DNA from: Chryseobacterium nakagawai | GTDB taxonomy: Bacteria; Bacteroidota; Bacteroidia; Flavobacteriales; Weeksellaceae | Direction: 5' to 3' | Length of the DNA: 64,000 nt | NCBI RefSeq assembly: GCF_900637665.1 | Contig: NZ_LR134386.1 | Location: 1,418,501-1,482,500 of the forward strand | In this document: positions 51,377 to 60,396 of the stretch, piece by piece | Position numbering within the stretch: position 1 is the stretch's first letter | How the letters are laid out: each line of letters begins with the position of its first letter | Program-made: the position numbers and the translations under genes | The notes under the pieces: generated by a model | The model's input: only the letters and a program-made list of their open reading frames with translations | Database searches by the model: none | What the model was told of the DNA's origin: nothing

Positions 51377-54223
51377 TTAGAAGTTGTAAGTGAATCCTAT
51401 TTGTCCACGCATTCCTGAGTAGGAAATATTCTCTACACGGTCTTTGGTACCCATATAATAGCGGTTGGGTTCATTGAAAATATTGTTAAGCTCCAAAAAT
51501 AACCGGACTTTCTTTGAAATACTATATGAGGTAGAAAGATCTATTGTAAAGTTTTTATCGAAGTATTGGTAGTGATCTGCGCCTGCTGCAGCCCTGATTT
51601 CACTTACATAGTTCCCTTTATAGTTCCCTGCAATCCGAAGCATCAGTTTACTGGTTTCGTAAAACAAGATGGTATTGAAAATATGTTTAGCCTGGTTGGG
51701 GATTGTAGTGGACATGGTACCTGTCTGCTGACCGTTTTCATAGATTGGCATATTCATCCTGGAAGAGATGTAGGTATAGTTCCCTTCAAAACCTAAATTT
51801 TTCAAAAATCCAGGCAGGTTTTCAAAACGTTTGGAAATTCCAAACTCAAAACCAAATAATGTAGCTCCTTCCAGGTTTTTAGGAGCAGTAAAAGTGTAAG
51901 TTCTGCCTCCAATATCTGTTACTGACTGATCTTTATAAATGAGATTGGTGATGTCTTTGTAGAACACTCCTGCGGTAATCAGATCCAGTTTTCCAAAATA
52001 ATTCTCGAACATAAGATCAAAGTTGTTGGAAAATGTAGGATCAAGTTTAGTATTTCCCTGAGTGATGGTGTTGGTGATATCATTAACGATGGTTCCGGGA
52101 TTCAGGTCATTGAAATCAGGTCTTGCAAAAGAACGGGTGTAAGCTAGTCTTAGAATCCGATCATTGCTGATATTCCATTTCAAATTAACCATAGGAAGCA
52201 CTACATTGTAGGTTTTACTGTCTTTAATATCTTCCGTTTTATTATCCTTGTCTGAAACTACTTTTTTACCCCAGAATGTAATGTCATTATATTCATTTCT
52301 GAAACCTCCCAATACCTGAAGCTGATTGGTCACTTTCCAGGTTCCCATCATATAAGCTGCCCATACATTTTCAGTTCCTCGGTAAGAACTCGTGATATTG
52401 GAACTACTGTCTTTGCTACTTACTTGCATCAGTCCTAAACTATTCTGTGTCGCGGGATTGTACATCTGATCGATCTGTCCGTTGGTAATCTGATTAATAA
52501 TAGCTGAGTTATAAGGACTTCCAAGAGGATTCATGAAACCACCTCTGTAAGGAAAAGCTTCACGTTCAAGTTGATTGATATAAGTTACAGGAGTTCCGGG
52601 AATTCCAAGAGAGGATTTAGGCATCCATACCAGTAAAGAACTGTCTACATTTTTGTTCTTATTGTTGTATTTTGTTCCAAATTTAAGCTCAAAATTATCG
52701 GATACTTTATACTTTAAATCTACCTGTCCTCTAAGATCTGTTTCGCTGTTGTGGTTCTTACTGAGGATGATTTGGTTTAATCTTAATTGATCTGCTGCTA
52801 TAGTCTGTTGGTTATAAGGTAAAGTGAAGCTTCCGGTATCTCCAACACCTTCTGGAGCATCCATTGCCAGATATTTTCTTCCATCTGCAGAAAGGTTTCC
52901 GTAGGTCATAGGTTGTATAAAATTGACCATAGGATAACCTCTTTCATTTTTGTCCAGATTTTCCGGAGAATTGAATCTGAACTCTGAACGTGCTTTGGAT
53001 AAGGACCAGTTTACTTCCAGACGCTGTCCTACCTGATGATTTCCACCCAGTTGCATAGAATACAGATCGGTAAGGTAATCCGCATGGCGTGCTTGAAGCG
53101 TTACATTTTTATTGTCAAAATTAAAATAGGTTTCCCTTACAGATTGACCATCTTTATATTGGCTGTATAAGCCTTTAAAATAGAGTTTATTCCTGCTGTT
53201 TATTTCATAATCCAATCCCATATTAAATCCGAGTGTTCTCCGGTTGGCTAAATAATCGCGAACCTGCAGCTGATTGATAGAGTAGGAGGCTGTTTTATCT
53301 TTCAGTCCGTAGTTAAAAATATTTCTCATTTGATCTATAGCGGTAGAGCGCTCCCAGATCACAGCAGAAGAGATAAATTTCAGTTTATTGGTAATCTTGT
53401 TTCCGTAGACAATAGAGGAATTATACGTTGGCGATTTTGACATATTAACATACCCGGAAGACATACTGATCGCTAGAATTTCCTTATTGGGAGAGGTTTT
53501 GGTAATGAAATCTACATTTCCGCCAATAGCATCTCCATCCAAATCCGGAGTTAAAGCTTTAGATAAGCGAACATTCTGAATAAGTTCTGATGGGAAAATA
53601 TCCATTTGCACCCCGCGATTGGCATTATCTCCGCTCGCACTAGGCATTCTGTTGCCATTTAAAGTAGAAGCTGTCCATTGTATAGGTGTTCCCCTTACAG
53701 CCACAAAGCGTCCTTCCCCCATATCACGCTCAATGGATACTCCCTGCATCCTTTGTACGGCATCTGCTGCATTACGATCCGGAAGTTTTCCAATGGCATC
53801 AGCAGAAAGAACTTCCGTGATGGTATTAGAATTTTTCTTCATCGTGATGGCTCTGGCTTGCGAGGCTTTGTAAACACTGGTAACCACTACTTCCTGAATA
53901 CTGTTTTCCTTAAGTCTGGCTCCGAATTTAACCAATCCAAGATCAACTTCCTTTTTGTCTGCTACGTTAAAAGGAATGTAAACGGTATCATATCCTTTGT
54001 ATTCTACAACAAGGTTGTAGTTGCCATCATGAATATTATTCAGAACAAAAGATCCATCAGTATTGGAGGTAACCTTTTGACTGCTATTCTCAATATATAC
54101 CAAGGCATTGGGTAGGTTTCCCTGGCTGTCTACTACAGTTCCGTGAACTGAGGTTTGTGCAAAGGCGAAAGGGCCCAAAAGAAAAAATGCTGCTTTTGTT
54201 AGAAAAAGACTTTCTCGTGACAT
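51377..54223 (-). CDS. TonB-dependent outer-membrane receptor
   Basis: Outer-membrane receptor of 948 residues. A signal peptide (FAFAQ) is followed by a carboxypeptidase-like regulatory domain (about 25-105, VHGTVVDSQGNLPNALVYIE), a plug (about 135-250, ADAIGKLPDRNAADAVQRMQGV), and a long barrel ending GQIGFTYNF. GKLPDRNAADAVQR is typical of receptors found with glycan or phosphoester hydrolases. It forms an operon with the PI-PLC gene and lies downstream of a membrane AraC regulator gene. Confidence 0.92.
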   Translation of the reverse strand: MSRESLFLTKAAFFLLGPFAFAQTSVHGTVVDSQGNLPNALVYIENSSQKVTSNTDGSFVLNNIHDGNYNLVVEYKGYDTVYIPFNVADKKEVDLGLVKFGARLKENSIQEVVVTSVYKASQARAITMKKNSNTITEVLSADAIGKLPDRNAADAVQRMQGVSIERDMGEGRFVAVRGTPIQWTASTLNGNRMPSASGDNANRGVQMDIFPSELIQNVRLSKALTPDLDGDAIGGNVDFITKTSPNKEILAISMSSGYVNMSKSPTYNSSIVYGNKITNKLKFISSAVIWERSTAIDQMRNIFNYGLKDKTASYSINQLQVRDYLANRRTLGFNMGLDYEINSRNKLYFKGLYSQYKDGQSVRETYFNFDNKNVTLQARHADYLTDLYSMQLGGNHQVGQRLEVNWSLSKARSEFRFNSPENLDKNERGYPMVNFIQPMTYGNLSADGRKYLAMDAPEGVGDTGSFTLPYNQQTIAADQLRLNQIILSKNHNSETDLRGQVDLKYKVSDNFELKFGTKYNNKNKNVDSSLLVWMPKSSLGIPGTPVTYINQLEREAFPYRGGFMNPLGSPYNSAIINQITNGQIDQMYNPATQNSLGLMQVSSKDSSSNITSSYRGTENVWAAYMMGTWKVTNQLQVLGGFRNEYNDITFWGKKVVSDKDNKTEDIKDSKTYNVVLPMVNLKWNISNDRILRLAYTRSFARPDFNDLNPGTIVNDITNTITQGNTKLDPTFSNNFDLMFENYFGKLDLITAGVFYKDITNLIYKDQSVTDIGGRTYTFTAPKNLEGATLFGFEFGISKRFENLPGFLKNLGFEGNYTYISSRMNMPIYENGQQTGTMSTTIPNQAKHIFNTILFYETSKLMLRIAGNYKGNYVSEIRAAAGADHYQYFDKNFTIDLSTSYSISKKVRLFLELNNIFNEPNRYYMGTKDRVENISYSGMRGQIGFTYNF

Positions 54224-54241
54224 CTTAGTGAAATTTTATGC

Positions 54242-54249
54242 AAAGATGC
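54242..54249 (-). promoter_or_regulatory. Candidate -7 element CATCTTTG of the TonB-dependent receptor
   Basis: CATCTTTG on the minus strand differs from TAnnTTTG at one base and lies 18 bases before the ATG at 54223. Confidence 0.4.
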
Positions 54250-54359
54250 CCGCTCGCCAAACAGTTTTAGTTCATTTAAATTTCAGACTACTATTTCTGT
54301 TGAGTTCGAGGTGAACTGTTTTGTAAATCAATAGGTTACTAATATTAAATAATTGTAAC

Positions 54360-55409
54360 TTAATGGATGAGCTGAGAAGGCAGACAATCAAATTCTTTCT
54401 TAAAATATTTATAAAAAGTTGATTTGGACTTAAAGCCACATTGAAATGCAAGATCAATGACACTTGCAGAAGGATCTTCCGATAAAATCTGTTTAAAATG
54501 TTGGATACGGTTTCTGTTGGTATATTCGTGGAAGTTGGTATTGAGGTGTTTATTAAAGGTAATACTTAAATCGGATTTGCTTATTTTTAAATGGCTGGAA
54601 AGCTGATCGAGAGTAAACTCTTCATCAAGATACTCGTTACTTTCCTTATAAAAGGTAACAACGGCATTTTGTACTGTCTCAAAATCTATTTTTGAAAGGT
54701 CCTTATACAGATAGGTTTCTTTAGGAGCAGAAAAATGAGATCTATTCTGTTGTTCCAAAATTCTGTGCTGGTACGTTAAAATATAAACATACAAAATCCA
54801 TCCAAATTGGAAAAGGAATAGTAAACTGTATATCTTCTGATAGATCAGTGTATCCCAGCCCAGTTGATAAACCGTCCAAAAAATTAATACTCCCATTAAT
54901 ACATAATAAACCAGATAACGAAAATTACTGGCTACTGGATGAGTAATGTTTTTACGGTATTTGGTCAGGAAATAAATACAGGTAGCAAGACATGCCAACC
55001 AATAATAGCTATAGTATGCAAAATAAACCTGGTAGGATTTTATGGCCATATCCGCCCAGGATAAATCAAAGATTTTTGCTGTCAAAGCAATGGCATGATG
55101 AACAACCACTAATGTGAGTGGAGCGATGAGGTATTTAAGTCGGTCTCTCCATTTTGCATGAATTAAGTAGGTGGTAATATATAGAAAAATGAGTCCTTTA
55201 AACACGCGTAGACTTCCAGGAATTTCATACAGAACAGATTCATAGCCGAATCTTTGAATAATGAAATATTCATAGCCCATATCCAATGCTACCACGCCGA
55301 TATACAATAACAACATATTCAGAACAGATTCCCTGTTTTTAATGAGATAGAGTAATAGAGTGAGGGTGATAAGTGCCTGTAGTACAACTACCATAATGAT
55401 GTATAACAT
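54360..55409 (-). CDS. Membrane-bound AraC family transcription regulator
   Basis: Protein of 349 residues. Residues about 1-215 contain seven hydrophobic segments with short turns, a membrane sensor-like domain. Residues about 248-349 form an AraC helix-turn-helix domain (LDQLSSHLKISKSDLSITFN, then VIDLAFQCGFKSKSTFYKYFKKEF). Such membrane AraC regulators are common in flavobacteria and often sit next to their targets. It lies just upstream of, and on the same strand as, the receptor-phospholipase operon, which is its probable target. A TAATTTTG on the minus strand (55427-55434) may be its -7 element. Confidence 0.85.
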   Translation of the reverse strand: MLYIIMVVVLQALITLTLLLYLIKNRESVLNMLLLYIGVVALDMGYEYFIIQRFGYESVLYEIPGSLRVFKGLIFLYITTYLIHAKWRDRLKYLIAPLTLVVVHHAIALTAKIFDLSWADMAIKSYQVYFAYYSYYWLACLATCIYFLTKYRKNITHPVASNFRYLVYYVLMGVLIFWTVYQLGWDTLIYQKIYSLLFLFQFGWILYVYILTYQHRILEQQNRSHFSAPKETYLYKDLSKIDFETVQNAVVTFYKESNEYLDEEFTLDQLSSHLKISKSDLSITFNKHLNTNFHEYTNRNRIQHFKQILSEDPSASVIDLAFQCGFKSKSTFYKYFKKEFDCLPSQLIH

Positions 55410-55552
55410 GATAACTGATATTTTGTCAAAATTATAGATAATATGAGCATGGTATCTTTAACAAATTATTAAATATCAATCAGAAAACGAATGGAATAGG
55501 ATTTTTGTAAATCGAATAGTTATTATTACTTTAGTATTTAAAGCAAAATTTA

Positions 55553-55981
55553 ATGTCAAAAAATAAATATATTCTATTATCAATAGTGAAAACCTGGTTG
55601 ATCTCAACGGTCATTTCAATGATTCTTCTCATTGTATTTATGACATTAACCAGAGAACATGTGAGAGAGCATCCAAGAAATTGCGATATGAGTGGGCTGG
55701 TGTACGGAATTACTATATTTTGGATATTGTTCATGAGTATAATATCATTCAGCAGCTTATTATCCCTTTTGCAACCATTTCAGTCTAAGGTAAAATCAGG
55801 TTTATGCTGGTTTTTCTTTCCGATACTTTCTCTTGGATATTATTTCTTTCAGATAGGAGAGCCAAAAATTAATGGGGAGATGATTTTGCTTTTTTTAATA
55901 ATGAATTTGCCCTGGTTTACACTTTGGATATTTTATTATTCTAAATTCAGAACTCTTTACTTTAATCAGAAAAGTCACTAA
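55553..55981 (+). CDS. Membrane protein of unknown function
   Basis: Protein of 142 residues with four hydrophobic segments (about 10-32, 50-70, 80-100, 108-125). TREHVREHPRNCDMSG lies between the first two and faces one side of the membrane. No family is recognised. It is divergent from the AraC-type gene. A fair reading frame, but composition is the main support. Confidence 0.55.
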   Translation: MSKNKYILLSIVKTWLISTVISMILLIVFMTLTREHVREHPRNCDMSGLVYGITIFWILFMSIISFSSLLSLLQPFQSKVKSGLCWFFFPILSLGYYFFQIGEPKINGEMILLFLIMNLPWFTLWIFYYSKFRTLYFNQKSH

Positions 55982-56495
55982 TAAGATAATAGGGTGCTTA
56001 CTTCTCATTTGTATCATTGAGAGATAAGACGAGATAAAAAAAATTACTGTCTGATAGGACAGTAATAGTAAAAATCAGTGATAGGGTGGTTTGATCAGTT
56101 TGTAATTTAAAGCAGAGATTTATGCTGTTTAAAAGGCTGATCGTTGATGTTGCTTTTGATTCGGTCAATTATTTAATATTTAGTCTGAATTAGGTGTCAT
56201 TGTCTGAGTTATTTTACGATAAAAACTTGACGAATCAACTTTGTTTGGACCGAATTTTTGGCAACTTCTATATCATGGTTATTGATGACATGTTGGATTG
56301 CTTTTTCTGATTGCTTGTATACTGTATTTCAGAATCCATCCTAATGATGGTATTTCTGAAAAAGGTACAACCATGCAAATCGTTTGCAAATCTATATCAC
56401 AGCATTTTGAGAATTGCTACACTTTTGTGTAGATTTGTAGTATAAAAGCTAAAAACTATCCTTTAGTGTAGTAGTGAGAAAAGCTTTTAAAAAAT
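55982..56495. other. 514-base region without a protein gene
   Basis: Contains a hairpin ATTACTGTC / GACAGTAAT (56043-56066), which on the minus strand is followed by a T-run and so looks like a minus-strand terminator with no known gene ahead of it. It also holds a TAGATTTG on the minus strand (56387-56394), and the promoter of the LuxR-type gene near its end. Only very short frames (up to about 23 codons) are seen. Confidence 0.5.
56406..56437 (+). promoter_or_regulatory. Promoter of the LuxR-type regulator gene
   Basis: TTTG at 56406-56409, a 20-base spacer, TAGATTTG at 56430-56437. Both elements match. An inverted copy of TGTGTAGATTTG with a 3-base insertion lies at 56387-56401. Confidence 0.65.
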
Positions 56496-57254
56496 ATGGA
56501 ACAGATTAAAAGATTTTTTAACGAAAAAAATGAGGTCAGTAAAGATGCTGACATTGATTTCAGTCAGGACGCGGATTATCTTGAGGCTGTAAAAGCACTT
56601 GCCAGAACCACCTATCAAAGTCTGTATGTTATCAATTATCAAACCAGAGGATTTGAATATGTTTCGGAAAATCCTCTTTTTTTGTGTGGTAAAACCTCAG
56701 AAGAAGTAAAGAATCTTGGCTATGCATTCTATTTTCAGAATGTGAAACCGGAGGACGTAGAAATGCTGATTAAAATCAATGAAGCAGGATTTAAATTTTA
56801 TGATAAGATTCCGATAGAGGATAGGAAGCTATATTCTATTTCCTATGACTTCAATCTTATCAATAGTAAAAAGAATATGATTCTGGTTAATCATAAGCTT
56901 GCCCCTATGTTTCTTACTGAAGATGGGCAGGTTTGGAAAGCTTTATGCGCTGTTTCCCTTTCTAATAATACTTCTTCCGGGAATGTAGTCCTTAGTAAGG
57001 AAGGCTCTGATGAAATTTGGAAATACGATCTTACAGCAGATAAATGGGAGAAAAGTGAAAAGATAAAATTATCTTCGAGAGAATATGAAATCTTAAGCTT
57101 GTATACCAGTGGCCATACAATCAGTGAAATTGCAGATAAACTTTTTATTACGGCAGATACTGTGAAATTTCATCGCAAAAAACTTTTTGAAAAAATTGGA
57201 GTAAGCAATATTGCAGAGGCTTTATCCTATGCTAAAACCAATAAGCTGCTTTAA
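56496..57254 (+). CDS. LuxR-type transcription regulator with PAS-like domain
   Basis: Cytosolic regulator of 252 residues. The N-terminal part (about 25-170) with SLYVINYQTRGFEYVSENP and a five-strand pattern is PAS-like. The C terminus (about 188-250) is a LuxR/GerE helix-turn-helix (LSSREYEILSLYTSGHTISEIADKLFITADTVKFHRKKLFEK, shown here in parts: LSSREYEIL, GHTISEIADKLF, TVKFHRKKL). No receiver domain, so not phospho-regulated. The ligand is unknown. It is a single-gene unit with a strong promoter. Confidence 0.85.
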   Translation: MEQIKRFFNEKNEVSKDADIDFSQDADYLEAVKALARTTYQSLYVINYQTRGFEYVSENPLFLCGKTSEEVKNLGYAFYFQNVKPEDVEMLIKINEAGFKFYDKIPIEDRKLYSISYDFNLINSKKNMILVNHKLAPMFLTEDGQVWKALCAVSLSNNTSSGNVVLSKEGSDEIWKYDLTADKWEKSEKIKLSSREYEILSLYTSGHTISEIADKLFITADTVKFHRKKLFEKIGVSNIAEALSYAKTNKLL

Positions 57255-57268
57255 AAAAATCTTGAATC

Positions 57269-57290
57269 ACCGTTTTTTTACGGTATTTTT
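57269..57290 (+). terminator. Weak terminator after the LuxR-type gene
   Basis: A 5-bp stem ACCGT / ACGGT with a 6-T loop, followed by ATTTTT. Confidence 0.45.
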
Positions 57291-57365
57291 CATAATGTCT
57301 TTTAGGATTCAATTTTAGGTCTGATATTTGTACTGGGTAGCCAAACTAAATGACCTATTTTATTT

Positions 57366-58409
57366 ATGAAGAACATATCTGTGAAAAAATCATTTCTATA
57401 CGCCTGTTTATGCGCGCTATTCCTTGTTTCCTGTAAAAAAGAAATAGAAAAGATCAGCGATACTTTTAAAGATACTGTTTCTGCTTCCGAAACTCCGGAA
57501 ACAGAAAAAGACTCTATAAAGAAAGATTCGGTGCCTGTGGTTAAAAAAGAATCAGCTCCTCCCATGATGCAGGAGAACGGTTTTTATAATGCCTTCGTCC
57601 TTCCAAAAGATAAAAAAATGCGGGATTCTGTATATGCAGCATTCAGTAAAAAGTATAACGAGAAGGAACGTACCGCAATTTTAGCATTAAACAGACTAGA
57701 CTCTAAAAGCAAATGGAATGCTGATACCTTAGTTGTTCCAGCTAAAATAGATACCACTTTGATGGCGTATTCTCCGTTTCCTATGCAGCTTGATGTGTTA
57801 AGTGGTGTGAAAAAATTCGTAATATTTTCTTATCCAATTCAAGCTTATGCAGTATATTCTAACGGAGGCCTTGTGAAATGGGGACCAACCAGTATGGGTA
57901 AAAAGGCTGCGCAAACAACCAGAGGACTTACTTTTGCCAACTGGAAAAAGAAACTGTCTATTTCTACAGTAAGCAGTGAATGGAAACTTCCTTACAATTT
58001 TAATATCCATAACATAGGGGGAATCGGATGGCACGAATATACACTTCCTGGATATCCTGCATCACACTCGTGTTTAAGACTATTAAGAAAAGATGCACAA
58101 TGGCTGTATTCTTATGCTGATACATGGATACTGAATCCAGGGGGTGCTACTACAAAGGCGAGAGGCACAGCAGTAATGGTATTTGGTGATTATAATTGGG
58201 GCGGAAGAAGACCATGGAAAAAGCTTCTAAATGATCCCAATGCCAACAATATATCTGTTGAGGAGCTTACTAAATTATTGGAACCGGATGTTCCTAAAAT
58301 GCTAAAGGAACAGGCTAACAGAGAAAAAGTATCCGATTCCATTAAAACAGCAAAAGCAATGGCTACTCCTATTCAGAATGAAAGAGCTACAGATACTCTG
58401 TCTAAATAA
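57366..58409 (+). CDS. L,D-transpeptidase-like lipoprotein (YkuD fold)
   Basis: Predicted lipoprotein of 347 residues with lipobox LFLVSC (Cys23), followed by a charged, proline-poor linker rich in Lys/Glu/Ser. The YkuD domain occupies about 130-290: IFSYPIQAYAVYSNG, GWHEYTLPGYPASHSCLRLL and LNPGGATT. The catalytic Cys236 is in SHSC, where the usual motif is SHGC, and His223 is the first motif histidine. It should cross-link peptidoglycan or attach proteins to it. The stop overlaps the end of the convergent gene by eight bases. Confidence 0.85.
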   Translation: MKNISVKKSFLYACLCALFLVSCKKEIEKISDTFKDTVSASETPETEKDSIKKDSVPVVKKESAPPMMQENGFYNAFVLPKDKKMRDSVYAAFSKKYNEKERTAILALNRLDSKSKWNADTLVVPAKIDTTLMAYSPFPMQLDVLSGVKKFVIFSYPIQAYAVYSNGGLVKWGPTSMGKKAAQTTRGLTFANWKKKLSISTVSSEWKLPYNFNIHNIGGIGWHEYTLPGYPASHSCLRLLRKDAQWLYSYADTWILNPGGATTKARGTAVMVFGDYNWGGRRPWKKLLNDPNANNISVEELTKLLEPDVPKMLKEQANREKVSDSIKTAKAMATPIQNERATDTLSK

Positions 58410-58929
58410 TCTTCTTCTCAAACTGTAAAGTAGATTCTTCAGCAAACTGTCTTAACTTCAGCATTTCATCTTTTCCTTTATGCTGTCCGAATCTTGCGGC
58501 AATATAAGTAAGAAAAATAAAAAATAACATGATAAAAGAAGCGCTCAGTGCCCAAGGGTATTCGGCGCTTTTTATTTGTTTTTCCACATAATACATAGTA
58601 AAGAAGGTCATCCAAAGAATGGAAAAGGAAAAATAAAGAAACATGAAGAATGTCCACACAGCGGAACTAGGGCCAAAAACACCTCGTATCACTGCTTCAT
58701 CATCTTCTATTTCGATGCGTAAAGCAAGACGTGGTTTCCAGTAATTGTCATATTTTGTTTCCACCCAGATGGTCGCAACTTCTTTATTGATGTTGCCGGA
58801 AAATTCATTTTTATGTTCAGCGAGATATTTTTTCAGATTTTCAGCATACTCTTCCTTGGTAAGATGAGTAAACATCTTAAATCTTGGTCGCGTTCTTATT
58901 CTGTCTAAGGTAGTTTCTTCAGTTGTCAT
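58402..58929 (-). CDS. Two-helix membrane protein of unknown function
   Basis: Protein of 175 residues. Polar N-terminal part (about 1-85, EEYAENLKKYLAEHK), then two hydrophobic helices (about 88-112 and 125-145), then a basic amphipathic tail (RFGQHKGKDEMLKLRQFAEE). No family is recognised. It starts 5 bases after the aspartic protease stop on the same strand (both minus), so they are probably co-transcribed, and its end overlaps the L,D-transpeptidase gene by 8 bases. Confidence 0.65.
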   Translation of the reverse strand: MTTEETTLDRIRTRPRFKMFTHLTKEEYAENLKKYLAEHKNEFSGNINKEVATIWVETKYDNYWKPRLALRIEIEDDEAVIRGVFGPSSAVWTFFMFLYFSFSILWMTFFTMYYVEKQIKSAEYPWALSASFIMLFFIFLTYIAARFGQHKGKDEMLKLRQFAEESTLQFEKKII

Positions 58930-58934
58930 ATTGT

Positions 58935-60275
58935 TTATTCTTGATAAGGGATCGGATCTTCCAAATTAAAACGGAAAGTCAGTTTTTCTTCTTGCCTCTG
59001 AATCACCATGGTGATCGTTCTTCCTTCTGAGGACTTCATGATTTCAAGGATTTTCTCAAGCTTCATGTCTGCTGTTTTATCTCCGTTGATACTGATCACT
59101 TTGTCGTCTTTTTTTAAGCCTGCTACATAAGCCGGTGAATCTTTTCTCACTCCAGCAATAGAAAATATGGGTTTGAGAATAAAATTATATTGAAAAGATT
59201 CTCTATACACTTCATTCTTATTACCTACTGTACCGTTTACTGTACCGCCCATGGCTTGAGTCTCAATTTTCACTCTATCTTCCTGCCATTCCAGTCCGTC
59301 CTGTTTAAAATCCAGTCCACTCATATTAAAATGGAAAGGGTCGTCAAAATTTCTGTTCTTCTTCAAATATAGTTTATTGTTGGCATAATCAAAAATAATA
59401 GAAAACCGTCTCATGATTTCACCACCTACAGATCCTTTCCGGTCTTTTACCAGGCTCACATGCTGAATGGAGTATTCATCAGGCATTGCGGTAAGTGGCT
59501 TTTCAAACTTAAAATCTCCAAGATAAAAGTTATGGATTCTGCTTCTTTTACCATAAATATCTCCATTGAATCCACGGCCCAGAAAATCATCAATATTAGG
59601 ACGGTTATAAACAAAATCTTTAATAAGAGTAGGGAAGAGCCAGATTGCATCACTGTTTCCAAGATCAATAAGAAGTTTTGATTCTTTCTTTTCACGGGTC
59701 ATTTCTACGTCCGCGTTTAGATAAGGCTTATCTTTTTCAATACTGATGGGCATTTCATCAAATTTTCTAATCTTCCTTTTTAAAGCATCCATATTCTCAT
59801 AGATCGTTATTTTTTTAGAAATATAATCAATAGCGATCGGGTGATCCTTAAAAAAGTGGTAACCGACAACTCCGTTTACAGGAATCCCTACGTGAGAAGA
59901 AATATTGAATTCCTCATCAAGAATCACATAAAGAGACATAGAGGTATTGATGATCTCATCTCCAATTCTACCGATATTACGTTCTGATTTTAATCCATCT
60001 ATACTTAGGCTTCCCCCAAGCCCGGAAAACTTTATTTTCTCAACATTACTTAGTTTAACTTCTTTATTGTCCAGGCTGAAAAGAATAGTTTCTGCTACTC
60101 CTGTATCCACCATAAAGGTCAGGTTAGCTCCATTTATATTGATGGGGATAAAAATAAGATTGTTGATAAGCTGAAAAGGGATAACTGTTTTCTGAGTATT
60201 GAGTAGTCGGAAAGAGTTTTGTGCATGGATAAAAGTACCCAATAATAAACCCAGTAAAAGTAGCTTTAGTTTCAT
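58935..60275 (-). CDS. Retropepsin-like aspartic protease with PDZ domain
   Basis: Exported or periplasmic protein of 446 residues with a signal peptide ending at FIHAQ. The first aspartic-protease strand FMVDTGVAETILF near residue 54 carries the DTG triad. LLIDLGNSDAIWLF near 200 is a second DLG-type strand. A PDZ domain at about 365-440 (GVRKDSPAYVAGLKKDDKVISING) can bind C-terminal peptides. DTG/DLG pairs within one chain are typical of bacterial retropepsin-like (gag-asp) proteins of unknown substrate. It is co-transcribed with the membrane gene downstream. Confidence 0.82.
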   Translation of the reverse strand: MKLKLLLLGLLLGTFIHAQNSFRLLNTQKTVIPFQLINNLIFIPININGANLTFMVDTGVAETILFSLDNKEVKLSNVEKIKFSGLGGSLSIDGLKSERNIGRIGDEIINTSMSLYVILDEEFNISSHVGIPVNGVVGYHFFKDHPIAIDYISKKITIYENMDALKRKIRKFDEMPISIEKDKPYLNADVEMTREKKESKLLIDLGNSDAIWLFPTLIKDFVYNRPNIDDFLGRGFNGDIYGKRSRIHNFYLGDFKFEKPLTAMPDEYSIQHVSLVKDRKGSVGGEIMRRFSIIFDYANNKLYLKKNRNFDDPFHFNMSGLDFKQDGLEWQEDRVKIETQAMGGTVNGTVGNKNEVYRESFQYNFILKPIFSIAGVRKDSPAYVAGLKKDDKVISINGDKTADMKLEKILEIMKSSEGRTITMVIQRQEEKLTFRFNLEDPIPYQE

Positions 60276-60310
60276 ATACTGAATTTACTGAATTTATCTT
60301 TATGGTAATA

Positions 60311-60342
60311 AAAAAACATTCCAAATGCTGGAATGTTTATAT
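60311..60342 (-). terminator. Terminator after the esterase gene
   Basis: A perfect 10-bp stem AAACATTCCA / TGGAATGTTT with a 5-nt loop; the A-run on its left reads as a T-run on the minus strand. Confidence 0.7.
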
Positions 60343-60396
60343 GAACGACAATAGATTTGTTGTTTTTATTGAATTTGTTTTAAAATTGGAATCTGC

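Noticed and set aside
56122..56193. Short frame of 23 codons in the long non-coding region
   Set aside because: No promoter or conserved pattern can be seen and such frames are expected by chance.
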